Positions 21,540 to 36,058 of a stretch of 64,000 nucleotides of DNA are shown here, in pieces (within the stretch, counting starts at the first letter, position 1; each line of letters opens with the position of its first letter). Made by a program: the position numbers and the translations under genes. The stretch covers positions 91,286,421 through 91,350,420 of the forward strand of contig JALMGJ010000005.1 in assembly GCA_023362775.1 (NCBI GenBank), read 5' to 3'. Below the pieces are notes generated by a model, which was not told the DNA's origin, made no database searches, and saw only the letters and a program-made list of their open reading frames with translations. This DNA comes from Charina bottae. Its lineage: Eukaryota; Chordata; Lepidosauria; Squamata; Charinaidae.

Positions 21540-24180
21540 CTACTTGGTAGTAAGCCTTGTGCAAGCTGATGCGACCGATACCTACCAAGTGTGTGGGTTC
21601 CTATCTATGCCTCCTGTTACATTAATCTTTCCCTAATATGCATAGATTTGTACTCAAATATCAGTAACATGCACATTCTTCTATGCAAGTTTTCTATGTA
21701 CATTTTTCTATACAAAATCCAGACAACTGGGGAATCTGGAAGATGATCTAGACAGTATTCCAGGGAAAGTTTGCTTAAAAATGGGAAATAATTTTCTCCA
21801 GCATTAAAAATCTGTTGAATCTGGCCAAGGGGGGGTTGTCATTAAATTAGAAGTAAAAAAAAAAGAGCTGGCATCTTTTATTCATCTCAGTGAGTGATAT
21901 AGCCAAGTAAATTATTGGTGTGATATCCTTGTGGTATTTGGTGACAGCTGAAAGGGAAGACAGAGGAGGGGGAGGAAAAAAAATAGAATCAGAACCAACA
22001 GTTCATTTCAAAGAGGCATTAATTTGCAACTCCACTTTACAAGCAACATGCATTAATAACTCATACAGCAGGCTACCTTTTCTATGGAGCTTGTTAGTGA
22101 ACACAGGGAAAATATTTTGACAGCAACTTGAAAAATGCTCTGCAGCACTTGATAGCATGGATGCAGCAAAGGTTCAGGGACAATGGGAACTTAACTATGT
22201 GTCAAGAACAGTGGAGCAACTAATTTGCAGGGAAACTTCTGGCAAACTAAGTCTTGGACTAGAGAGTTCCTTCTGATCCTCAACCCTGGACAGAGAAGTG
22301 GCGTTAGTGGGACCCAAGGCCTGGACAAGTCATAGTTCGGCTTCAGCTTTGATTCTACTTCTGCCTCTCTTTCCAAGGCTTGCCTCTCTGGTAACTGCCT
22401 TACAAGCACCCAAACTGCAGCCATTCCCAACTGTGTTGGATAACGTCTTCATAGTTCTGATCCAAGAGGAAGAAACATTCCTACTGGCATAGGTTTATCT
22501 CCTGGGCCAGATGCAAACATTCAGAAGGTGTGGTTTCTGTTCTTCCCTTGATCTTAGGGGAAAGAGCTAGCTCTCGAAATAATAAAATGGGAAAAATGAA
22601 TTCACTGATGCATCATGCGTCAACACCGGAACATTTGATGCTCCTCTCTAAGAACTTCCCACAGCTTTCCTTGGGAAACCAAGCTGACCTTTTGAGAACA
22701 GTTGAAGTTATCCCTGAATATATATAGCCAGCAACATTTTTTTGTCTCTAAAATTAATGTTTGCCTAGGAGGATTTCTTTCTTTTACCTTTCATTCATGT
22801 TAGTTAATCCTCATTGCTTCTTCCCAGCTGCAGATTGCATTTTTGCCCGTAGCACAACAAGCACGTTGGGTATCGGTTCTTGCTGGTGAGTCTGTGAATT
22901 CAGCTTTTTGTACTGGCAGATGGTATATCCCTCCAGCAGTTTAGTTTCCAAGGCCAGCTGTTTTTGATTTACTTTGCATTGCTTTGCTTAAAAAGAGGTT
23001 TTTAATCTTCTTTTAATGCTTCAGGTTAAACAATAGAAGAGCTGTAATGTTTAGAAAGACCATTTATAGTGTGGTGGACTGGATTAATTTTTCCACCTGT
23101 TCTTCCTTCCTCTTCCATGCCACCTTAATCAAAAAATGACACATCTGTAACACTCAAGGGAAAGACACAGTCATTTTTTGCATCACAGAATTTTTGCGAG
23201 ATTTTACCATTTCAAACAAGTGAACAAGTGGGCTGGATTTTCTTAATACTCCAACAAGTATTCAACTGTAAGATTCATCCAGAAATGGCTGCCTTACCAA
23301 GCAGTTTCATTGGCATCTCTCATCTATTTTCTTTGGGCAAGCGGTTCAAGATTGGGTAAATTTTCCCGAGCATTAAAAGCCAGGTTTGCTGTTGTGCTCC
23401 TTCTAAAGTTCAAGACTTCAAACAATATCTGAAGATAGTTGTTGAGGAAATTGTAAATAAAAATAAATACGCTCCATTTTGAATGTGAACACAAACTTGT
23501 TTTGTTTTAAAGCAGCAGTTTACATGGTTTTGGAAATCCTTTTGTATTACAAAATGATTTTTTAAAAAAAATCTGTAGGGACTGTAAAAAGGAAAAAGTC
23601 AGCCTTACTGATTGCCTCAGACATCAAAATTGTTCAAATAACCAAAATAACAGCAACAGTGATTCAGAACAGAAAATCTCTGGAGAGAGAGTGAGGAAAG
23701 GAGATCACTTGATTTCAAGTGTTCAAGGAGGATTTTCACAGATGTTGTTTATTTTTCAATAACCATCCCGAGGCAAGCAGCAATACATTTGTGAGTTTTC
23801 TCCTCTTCTCGCTTTGCTTCCTTGTTGCCATGAAAACAGCACAGTATTGCTCTAAGCCCCCGAAAGGCAAGGCTTCCATTGCTGTAAAAGGCAAACGGTA
23901 GAGCCAAGAAAAACCAATCGGAGGAGGAGGGAAGAGAAAGTTTCCTCCAGCTGTGGGGATCATCAGGAGTTTAAAATACATAAGGGAATTGCACGTTGAG
24001 AGCGGTAATAATCAGAGTCATGGAAAAAAGTGACAGCAGAATCAGAGTTATTGTAGAGAAAGGCCCTGTTAAGTCTTAGCCACCTCTTTAGTGAAAGTCT
24101 TACTACAGGCCTTATTTATCTGGGAGGAAGCTACTCGAGAAGATATTTCAGCTTTCAGGGCAAGCTAATTCAGTGTTGTA
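21540..24180. other. No gene or element recognised
   Basis: The longest repeat-poor part of the intron. Moderate GC blocks around 22800-23400 and 23690-24150 could be conserved noncoding sequence, but nothing in the sequence itself proves that. Confidence 0.4.
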
Positions 24181-24222
24181 CTCTCTCCCCCTCTCTCTCT
24201 TTCTCTCTCTCTCTCTCTTTCC
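24181..24222. repeat. CT microsatellite
   Basis: Interrupted (CT)n of about 20 units with CCC and TTT interruptions. Confidence 0.9.
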
Positions 24223-24561
24223 TAAACCTGACAACATTTCTCATCTTTACCATCACAATGGCTGACTAGGAATGAAGTCAAATAAAAGATTCTCTGGCGA
24301 GAAAAATAAGCTGATCTTAAGCCAACCGTGATTTTCCTCTAGCATAGTACAGGAAGTCCTGTAGTATTTGAGAGGAGGTGAAAAGCTTGTTTGGAATCAA
24401 GAAGCAAGATTTAGAGCACACTCGGTGTGCTTTGTCTATTAATCATGGCCAAGGAAAAGCTGGATGGTGTTTAGTTCAGTGTTCCTATGGTAATAGCAAG
24501 TTCTAGTGTGCAAACAGCCTGGAATGGGGCATGGGTTAAATTCATGACTTCTCTCAGGTGA

Positions 24562-24870
24562 AATCAGTCAATCCTAAAGGAAATCAACCCTGACTGCTCA
24601 TTGGAAGGACAGATGCTGAAGCTGAAGCTCAAATACTTTGGCCACCTAATGCGAAGAGAGGACTCACTGGAAAAGACCCTGATGCTGGGAAAGACTGAAG
24701 GCAAAAGGAGAAGGGGACGGCAGAGGATGAGATGGTTAGATAGCATCACCGATGCAATGAACATGAATTTGAGTAAACTCCGGGAGACAGTGGAGGACAG
24801 GAAGGCCTGGTGTGCTATGGTCCACGAGGCCACGAAGAGTCGGACACGACTAAACGACTGAACAACAACA
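24562..24870 (+). mobile_element. RTE-BovB LINE 3' end
   Basis: The frame from 24601 reads MEGQMLKLKLKYFGHLMRRE, KTLMLGKTEGKRRRGRQRMR and ends KSRTRLND, followed by the (AAC) tail. The 5' truncation lies within the atcagtcaatcctaaagg word. It is shorter than the copy at 15530 and shares its frame without a stop. Confidence 0.92.
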
Positions 24871-24974
24871 GCAAATTGTTAATTGTGCACATGTAGAGCT
24901 GATGTAAGTTAATCCTAACCCTAAATTAACCTAAGTTAATGTGGAGAATCTTAAATTCAGGTAGGAAGAACCTT

Positions 24975-25020
24975 GAGTATATGTATGTATGTATGTACAG
25001 TATGTGTATGTGTATGTGTA

Positions 25021-25075
<55 letters not shown>

Positions 25076-25112
25076 GCATGCATATACATATATACACATA
25101 CATACAGTTTAT
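24975..25112. repeat. Compound TATG/TG/TA/CA microsatellite
   Basis: (TATG)n, (TG)n, a short TA run, then (CA)n and CATA units. The TG and CA blocks are complementary and can fold into a hairpin. Confidence 0.95.
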
Positions 25113-25214
25113 ATATGCCAAATATTCTATTACTAGGTAATTCTATTATATATAGATTTTTTAAACAACTAAAGTCTCCTTCAAGTTGAGTTCCGGTGAC
25201 TTCATGGACATATG

Positions 25215-25690
25215 ATATTAGTGTCCTTACTATATATTTAATTATTTATTTAAACAATTTATATGGCCCTTCATCTCATAGCATTGACTTTGAGCAGCCT
25301 ACAAGAATTAAAACCAAACAATTAAATTAAACCAACAAACCGGATAACAAATGTCTGAGGCTGAGAAATCATGACCAACTTACACCAGAAATACAACAAC
25401 AGTGAAACCGCTCAACTTCCTGGCCCAAATGCCTGGGGGAACAGACAGGTCTTTAGTGCCTTATGAAAGGCTAACAGGGTCAGGGCCATCTGAACCTCTA
25501 GAGGGATGCTGTTCCACAGGGAAGGCACTGCAATGAAGAGGGCACAACTCCGGGGTCAAGCAAAATGACATTGCTTAATGGAAGGTCCAAGAGCATGTCT
25601 TGTTCTGATGGGATGAGCAGAACCCATGACATGTGATCTCTTCCATGATGTTTCTTGGAAGTAGTTTGAAGTAGTTTGCCATTGCAACAT
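25215..25690 (-). mobile_element. LINE 3' region, CR1/L2-type
   Basis: It starts with an ATTT-rich tail and aatttatatggcccttcatc, then continues through cctctagagggatgctgttcc and aaggcactgcaatgaagag. These are 3'-region words of a common amniote LINE (ttccacagggaaggcactgc is typical). The frame is destroyed. Confidence 0.6.
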
Positions 25691-25699
25691 TTTGAGATG

Positions 25700-27040
25700 C
25701 CTTTTCAACTTCCCAATTTAGCCCTGTAATTCCTGTTGGGTTCACGTCCAAGGACTATCCATGTCTATCTCTTCTTAGCTTCAGATATGAAGGCCAACTT
25801 TTTATTTTGTTCTGAAAATCTTCAAGAGCCTTCCATTTTTAGTGATAATTTAGCAATCTTTGCAGTTCTGTTGTTTGGCCATTCTTCTTGTTCTTGTCTG
25901 ACCCAGGTTGCATCATGCACACCACCATTTAATCTCAGTAGTTGCAGTGATCCATGAGATTTTTTTAAGGGTATTAGGTTGATATGTTTAATACAGTGGC
26001 ATTTGCTAACAAGTCATGTGGATCTCAGAGACATTTGATTAAATTGCTGATTAAACCAATGAAGCCAGAGTAATTGGTTGAGCGAGAAGGATGGAAGGAC
26101 AGAGAAGCTGTAGACAGAGAGACCAAAAAGCATCAAAACAACACAGGTGTTTGGGGAAGATGTTTCGAGGATTATCTGAAATTTGTAGTCAGGATGCTAT
26201 TTCATCTTTATTTAGACAGATGAATATTGTTCTCTCTCTCTTGCAGATAACTTAGATTTTTGCTTTAGATGGAATGCAAACATTTTAAATGTTACTTGAA
26301 AAGCAGGGAATGATACTTTAAAGTCTACGAACAAATTTAAATCTTTTTAACTTTTCATGCCCTTCACTCATACTCACAAATACACACACCTCCACAGGGA
26401 GATGGTGTTTGTACATTTATTTAGCTAGGTAATGAAGGGAGACAGCAATTATCCCTGAGTAATTACTGCTTGGCCCCTTCTCCCTGCTTTCAAAGGCAGG
26501 GCTCTAGCAACCTTTGGCTGGTGGCAGAACATGTTTGAATAAGCAGGCTGAATCTACTGAGTTAAGAATGTGGCAAAACATGGCAAATTTTAATTAGTCC
26601 AGAAATAAAACAGTTTGGAGAGCAGCAGACAACCCATACACAGACTCCATATTCCACACCATGCACTGCAAAAAGCATCAAGCTAAAAAGGAAACTTATT
26701 TGGCTCCACCCAGTGGCTAGCAAGGCCTCCAGTCACTATGAACCAAGAATGATTTATTATACTTTTCAGGCCATATGAGTAATTTCTTGGAGGTGGAAGC
26801 ATTCTCTCTGGATGTGTGAGCGTCGCTGAGAGCAGGAATCTGACTTGAGCAATGATTAGTGAAGCAGATTTCATAACTATAACAGAAAGGAGAATTATTT
26901 CCAGAGACTACATTAGAGGCAGCACGTAGCACTTAGCTAGCTAGCTACAATCTATCACGATGAGAGTCCAAGAGCATGTTCTTGGGAAGAAAGGCAGAAG
27001 GAAGTGATGTCATCTTAGTAATCTCTTAGGTAAAGAATAA
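25700..27040. other. No feature recognised
   Basis: Intronic sequence without a recognisable element or exon. Confidence 0.5.
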
Positions 27041-27044
27041 AAGA

Positions 27045-27268
27045 AAGGTAAAGGTTCCCCCCGCACATTTGTGCAGTCACGTCCGACTCTAGGGGCCGGT
27101 GCTCATCTCCGTTTGTTAGCCGAAGAGCCAGCGTTGTCCGAAGATGCTTCCGCGGTCATGTGGCCGGCATGACGCGCGCGGAACGCTGTTACCTACCCAT
27201 CGAAGTGGTACCTATTCATCTACTTGCATTTGCATGCTTTCGAATTGCTAGGTTGGCAAGAGCACTGA
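27045..27268 (-). mobile_element. Sauria-type SINE, truncated
   Basis: It runs from ggtaaaggttccccccgcac to tgctaggttggcaagagc, then stops, so the tRNA-like head is missing. A second copy starts about 55 bases later in the same orientation. Confidence 0.88.
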
Positions 27269-27327
27269 ATAATATGCACCATGATATGACCATGATATGA
27301 TTATGTATACAATATACAAAATACAAT

Positions 27328-27600
27328 AGGTAAAGGTAAAGGTTCCCCCCGCACATTTGTGCAGTCGTGTCCGACTCTAGGGGCCGGTGCTCATCTCCGT
27401 TTGTTAGCCGAAGAGCCAGCGTTGTCCGAAGACGCTTCCACAGTCATGTGGCCGCATGACGCACGCAGAACGCTGTTACCTACCCACCAAAGTGGTACCT
27501 ATTAATATACTTGCATTTGCATGCTTTCGAATTGCTAGGTTGGCAAGAGCTGGGGCTAGTGCGGGAGCTCACTCCGTAGGGTCTCGAACCTCTGAACTTG
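27328..27600 (-). mobile_element. Sauria-type SINE, head-truncated
   Basis: Same family and orientation as the preceding copy, extending further (to tctcgaacctctgaacttg, part of the B box). Two same-strand copies close together are prone to unequal recombination. Confidence 0.88.
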
Positions 27601-27604
27601 AAGT

Positions 27605-28620
27605 GGTTAAGAATAGACTGAGTGTAAATGCTGAATTATCTCTCTACATTCTACTACCCCCTTGTGGTCAGTAGGTGATGAGGTGCTAAAGAGTCAGTGC
27701 CATGGGGGTTGGACCCCCAACAAAATTAACCCTTACCTTGATTCATTGCCCTTGTTTTCCCAATTTCCTGCATTGCTATACAAAATGTTGTTGGTGTATT
27801 ATTCTTTTGAGGAGTAAGTCACAGCAATATAGCCTTATTAAATAATCACCTACAAACTTTAAAAGGTTGGGCAGCACGTGATCCAGGCTGAAGAGTATAA
27901 AAGAAACTGCCTGCCTGCCCTGCTTGCTTACCTGCTACTCTCTCCTTGCTACTTACTGCTTCTTTCTGTTTGCTTGTTCCTACTATGTGGAACTGTAATA
28001 CTTCCAGGGATCTGGAAGATAGCCGTAAATATCTGTTTGTATGAGCAACAAATATAACTGCAACTAATTTACTAAAATGACTGGTGTCATTTATGAACTC
28101 TAGTGCTAATCGCTTTCCGTTACTCTGCGTGTGCAAGAAAACACATTCTCCAGCAAATGAAGCATATGCAATTATGCCTCTTAGTACAGCAAGCATATTG
28201 TTACATTGGGTAGTTCCCAGCCCTTAGGATCAAGTGGTTGGATATGAATGTTGGAGACAATTGAATTCTTAAAATCTTTATTATTCCAACATTTGGCCTG
28301 TATGGGCAACAGTGCATGAAGTTTGATCATAGTTGGCTTGGTGGAAAATTCACCACAAGAGAAGCAGAAGAATGCCAATCATTACAAAAATCTCAGCAGC
28401 TGCTTTTGAACTAACGGGATCGTGCTGAACTCAGGACAAACTTGCTTGATCTGTTGATGCTCTTAGCAGAGGAGTTAGCAGTCATCAATAAAGGGGAAGA
28501 CCCAGCAGCTAGAGGTTGAAATTTTACATTAACCAGGTGAGAACTTGCTTCAAGGAGGATGACATTGATTGAATGTATTTGACTCTGAACTATTCCCTTT
28601 ATTGATGACTGCTTAATTGT
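27605..28620. other. No feature recognised
   Basis: Intronic sequence without a recognisable element. Confidence 0.5.
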
Positions 28621-28621
28621 C

Positions 28622-28622
28622 T

Positions 28623-28704
<82 letters not shown>
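28622..28704. repeat. GT/GA compound microsatellite
   Basis: (GT)n of about 20 units joined to (GA)n of about 20 units, uninterrupted. Confidence 0.97.
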
Positions 28705-28707
<3 letters not shown>

Positions 28708-28709
28708 CC

Positions 28710-28945
28710 CAGTTAGATGTAATAGTTAAGCTACCAATCTAGAAACCAAGAGATTGTGAGTTCTAGTCCCACCATAGGCACAAAACCACAAAACACTTTG
28801 AACTATTCACTCTCTCTCAGCCTTAGGAAGAAGAAGGTCAGGGCCAACCACTTCCAAATATGTTGCCAGGAAAACTGCAGGGACTTGTCCAGGCAGTCAC
28901 TAGGAGTCAAGACTGACTTGAAGGCACACAGACACAGACACACAT
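28710..28945 (+). mobile_element. tRNA-derived SINE with shared short tail
   Basis: Decayed head (tagatgtaatagttaagc, gagttctagtcccacc) and the tail gccaggaaaactgcagggac, then ccaggcagtcactaggag. It is the older relative of the copy at 5828. A CA-rich tail follows. Confidence 0.8.
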
Positions 28946-28949
28946 GCAT

Positions 28950-32385
<3,436 letters not shown>

Positions 32386-32886
32386 CTGCTTTTATGGTTT
32401 CTTCTCCCCCTTCAGGACTCTAGTAAAGGTTATGAAGAACCAAAATTATTAGTAAAAGAGCCCCTCTCTGAGAAGTATGGTACTTATTATCACCAGCTCA
32501 TCATCTGCAACCTTCATGAACAGATGCCTTATATAGATGATCCAAGTTTCTACCTGCATGCATTATTTATGTCACACATGATACAAAACTGGCAGCAGCT
32601 GGAGCCAATACTTGTATAATTGTACTCCCAAATACTGTTAAACTCCCAGTAAGGATCAGTCCCCTTTGATTTTTCAAATGATTTTCAGCATTAACGATTG
32701 AAAAGTTATATGACTGACCCTAGTGTATAGCTGTGGTCCAAAAGTTCATTGAATGGTATCATCTGTTAAAAATGATGAATGGTTCTTTGTTGTTCTGATA
32801 CACTGTATATGTTATACCAATTGAAGAGAATATTTGTAGCTCAGGGTTGAACTGTGGAGTCCTTGGTGCTCTCTGAGCCTTGTTGT

Positions 32887-32939
32887 TTTCTTGCAGACGT
32901 TTCATTGCCAGGCTAGGCAACATCTTCAGTGCGAAAAGG
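32887..32939 (-). ncRNA. Hammerhead ribozyme-like motif, Penelope type
   Basis: On the minus strand: CTGAAGA (32924-32930, fits CUGANGA), stem II ttgcc/ggcaa, then GAAACGTC (32897-32904), where ACGU is the very short palindromic stem III and C is the cleavage base. Stem I can form between tttcgca and tgcaaga with one mismatch. All invariant core bases are present. Activity is inferred, not shown. Confidence 0.6.
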
Positions 32940-33235
32940 GAGTGGGACTTGCTCTCTGTTTCTATACCATGGCTTGTCCTGCTTGTGTTGGTGGAGATGT
33001 TGTTCTCCCCTTAGGGGTTCCTTGATTGGGCTGTTGTTTGCACCCTAACCCTAACCCTAACACCAGGATTAGCACCAGAGGAACAATCAAACAGCACAAA
33101 GGAACTATTAACTCAGTCAATCAACCAAGCAGCAAACAACAGCCCAATAAAGGAACTCCTAAGGGGAGAACAACACCTCCACCAACACAAGCAGGACAAG
33201 CCATGGTATATAAACAGAGAGCAAGTCCCACTCCC

Positions 33236-33287
33236 TTTTTGCACTGAAGATGTTGCCTAGCCTGGCAATGAAATGTCTGCAAGAAAA
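33236..33287 (+). ncRNA. Hammerhead ribozyme-like motif, stem III variant
   Basis: The right-arm copy on the coding strand of SH2D4B has CTGAAGA at 33244-33250, stem II ttgcc/ggcaa, GAAA at 33270-33273, and an 8-bp stem I (tttttgca with tgcaagaa). Stem III is AUGU instead of ACGU, which breaks its self-pairing, so this copy is probably weak or inactive. Confidence 0.5.
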
Positions 33288-34494
33288 CAACAAGGCTCAG
33301 AGAGCACCAAGGACTCCACACTGTACAGTATATGTTTCCTAAGTCAATATAGTTAGAAATACATGCTATCAACAATGAAACTGCCATTGGCAACCCTACT
33401 AGTAAAAGATAATGTGTCCACAGATTGCAAGCGCATCAGCTGAAAATCCTGTTGACATCTTCCAGAGTTCGAAGACAGTAGGTGAGGATGTGACTTCTGA
33501 CACAACATTTCATGACATATACATTCACCCACACTCCCCAGTTTGGGGAAAAAATGGTTGAAATTCTCCAAAAGTTAATTTTTGGTAAGGCTAAAAAACA
33601 TATACAGTATGTTTGTGAAATGGACTTGTAGGAATAGGTATTCCCTGAATTTAAAATTATGGATTATGACTGCAGAATGATATCTTTACACTCAGGTCTT
33701 TCATGATTATATGTAGGTTGGAGGAGGAGTTACTTTTTTTTTTTAAATCAATCTACCACTTTTATAGGGCAAGGAGAATGAATTATTGAATAGAAATCTT
33801 CTGCAATCCACTCCTTTTCTCCCACGTGACCTCACTTCTTGTATTACTGCTTAGCTAGAGCAAAAGTGGCAATCCATGGGGTGATGGATGAGTTTAAGTA
33901 CCCTCCATTTTACCCCTTATGTTCCCAGAAGAGCTGCTGTGGCCATTGTTGATTTTTGGAGCAAATCCAGTTTTAAACTAATGAGGAAGCTGCCAATATA
34001 CTTAGTCTGACCTTATGGTATGTGACTAGTAGAAAGAGAGGTTGAAGGCATAAATTCCAGCAGTCCAGAAACGCAGTTTAGTAGCCCTCTTTAAGTAATA
34101 CCTTACCTGTTTCCTCACCACCAGCTCTTTAGCCTATTGTGAAGGAGACTTTTTTACAATGGGCCCTTCAGTGCGTTCCAGATTAAATACAAATCAAGAA
34201 GTTAATTTAGGAACAAGCACAACTTGGAAAGTTTCTTTGATAAAGAAGAATAAACACTGAGGAGAAGGGACATCCGGTGGATATTTTTGTTTCCTCCCAA
34301 TCCCACCTGCAAGCCTTGATTGCTGGCTACATCAATGTTGGATTTTGTGCTAAAGCAATGTTATGACTGTTTGATATTGTGGTGGGTTTTAATTTTGAAT
34401 ATAAAAAGGAGTGATTTGTTTTTATTCTATTTGTTTTTATTTTATGTTAGCTTTCTATTCAGAAAAAAAAGCCTCTTAAAATATGAGCACAGAT

Positions 34495-34530
34495 AATAAA
34501 ACATGGGAATAAAGATTTGACATTACACCT
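34495..34530 (+). terminator. SH2D4B: Candidate poly(A) signals of SH2D4B
   Basis: AATAAA occurs at 34495-34500 and again at 34508-34513. About 25 bases after the second comes a GT- and T-rich stretch (ttggttgtggctgttttt), the normal arrangement of a cleavage and polyadenylation site. It is on the coding strand of the gene and downstream of its stop codon. Confidence 0.6.
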
Positions 34531-35848
34531 CCAACTCTTGTTGGTTGTGGCTGTTTTTCTAATAAGCTATCACAGAACGATCCCTGCAGTTTTCTGGGAG
34601 AGTAGATTCACAAAGGAAGCTTCCATAATTTTCTTGTAAAAGACATCATTTTAACTTCTGAAAATGGATGTACCTGTATCAAGGTCCTTCTGATGATTGA
34701 GATGATTGCAAGGAATTTGAGAAATACTGCCCTTGACATACTCAAAGCAGGGGAGAATTCTCTTGGCCTTGGAAATGAAGTTGGGTGTCTTCTTTTTGCT
34801 ATCAATGTCAGGGAATCAGTGCAAGAACCATTAAAATATTCTTTCCTTGCTTCTACTCTGCTGGGCTCATTCTGAGTAGATTTTAAATTCCTTGGAGAAT
34901 CGTCCACACTGGAAGGTAGAATTACTTTCCTTGGCATGAGACACTTGAGCCTCTTTTCATTTGCTTCACTGAATTTGTCACTGTATTTTGAAATGTAACA
35001 TCTGTCACTGTAAGGCTGAGAAACATATTTTAAAGCAAAAGTTATCTACACCCAAATGAACAGAAGCTGGTATATTTCTTGCTTGTTTCCTAATAGCAAA
35101 GAAAATAATGGATGTTTATGCAAGATATTTTAATTTCAAAATTCAGGTGAAGTACTGTATATCCTTAAATACTGTAAATGCCCTTTAAATATCTAATATA
35201 TTAAAACACGCATATACATAGAATTCAATTAAGGAATGAAAACTTTAAGAATAAAGCATCTCTTCAGCCAAATGCTTTAAAATGTAAAAAAAGGATATTA
35301 ACAAAATGGTAAATGTGTCGGCTTTCTTTGGTAGCTAGCTGGGTGGGAATTACAAGAACAACTGCTTCAGAGCTCTGATAAGTAAGATGCATTAGGAAGA
35401 AAGCTGAAGTAACACAAGAATTTTGCAACTTTCCAATTAGAAACCAATACTTCTTGCACATTGGACAGAAAGTTTCTGATTCTTTTTCTCTTGGTGTTTT
35501 GAAGTAAAGATGGAAAGTCTTTTCTCTCCTATGAAATAAGGGTAGCCTGCATTTGTTGATTATTTTGGAAATGGTTACTAGACTTCTTATCAATCTGAGA
35601 ATCAAATCTCACAAAATGAGAAAAACAAAAGTAGATTGAGTGATCTCTGCCACTTCAGAAGCCCTCCATGTTTTCTTCTTAAATTTTGAATACCTTCAGC
35701 GTAGGAGTTGAAGTCATGCTACTAAAGAAATCTTTATCCTTCCATTTACCCACCTCACTTCCATAAGCTGAGTCACTTGCAGAATGCATCACCTTGTAAC
35801 TTGAGCACATAGGGTGATGAATCTGAAGACATTTGTATTCTCAATTAC
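34531..35848. other. Intergenic, no feature recognised
   Basis: Sequence downstream of the predicted SH2D4B poly(A) site. Short frames on both strands lack domains. Confidence 0.5.
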
Positions 35849-35861
35849 TCTAAACCTGGTA

Positions 35862-36045
35862 TGTAGCTTGAATCATGTCAACTGGATTTCTATTTTCTCA
35901 GTGGAAACGTTTCGCTCCTTATCCAAGGAGCTTCTTCAGTCCTTGGATAAGGAGCGAAACGTTTCCACTGAGAAAATAGAAATCCAGTTGACATGATTCA
36001 AGCTACAGACAATTCCACCTGGATGACTGAGAACCTTCATAGACA
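35862..36045 (-). mobile_element. Miniature Penelope-type fold-back with 13-bp target duplication
   Basis: Perfect 68-base inverted arms (35862-35929 and 35940-36007) are separated by ten bases, gcttcttcag. A 3' stub (gacaattccacctggatg and on) follows. The direct repeat tctaaacctggta at 35849-35861 and 36046-36058 brackets the unit. The arms contain the hammerhead stem II palindrome. Perfect arms and duplication suggest a young insertion or gene conversion between arms. Confidence 0.85.
35895..35945 (-). ncRNA. Hammerhead ribozyme-like motif
   Basis: Minus strand: CTGAAGA (35933-35939), stem II of seven pairs gctcctt/aaggagc with loop ggat, then GAAACGTT (35906-35913). Stem I is GGA with TCC. 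Position 17 is U, allowed but usually slower than C. Confidence 0.55.
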
Positions 36046-36058
36046 TCTAAACCTGGTA

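Larger units (their letters stand above)
32853..33320. mobile_element. Penelope-type fold-back element, 190-bp arms
   Basis: Arms 32853-33042 and 33132-33320 are near-perfect inverted copies around an 89-base loop. The loop starts with three telomere-like CCCTAA units. Arm sequences include gcagacgtttcattgcc and its inverse. Each arm contains a hammerhead-like core in outward orientation, the hallmark of terminal regions of Penelope-like elements. It lies inside the predicted SH2D4B 3' UTR. No reverse transcriptase or GIY-YIG frame is present. Confidence 0.75.
32386..34530 (+). other. SH2D4B: Predicted SH2D4B 3' UTR
   Basis: This runs from the TGA to the first convincing poly(A) site. The end is inferred from two AATAAA hexamers and a GT/T-rich downstream element. 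The interval contains a Penelope-type fold-back at 32853-33320. An earlier AATAAA near 33143 lies inside that fold-back and could give a shorter form. Confidence 0.55.

Noticed and set aside
32853..33320. A Tc1-like or hAT element because of the long inverted repeats
   Set aside because: No TA or 8-bp duplication at the ends, and the arms contain hammerhead cores typical of Penelope-like termini.
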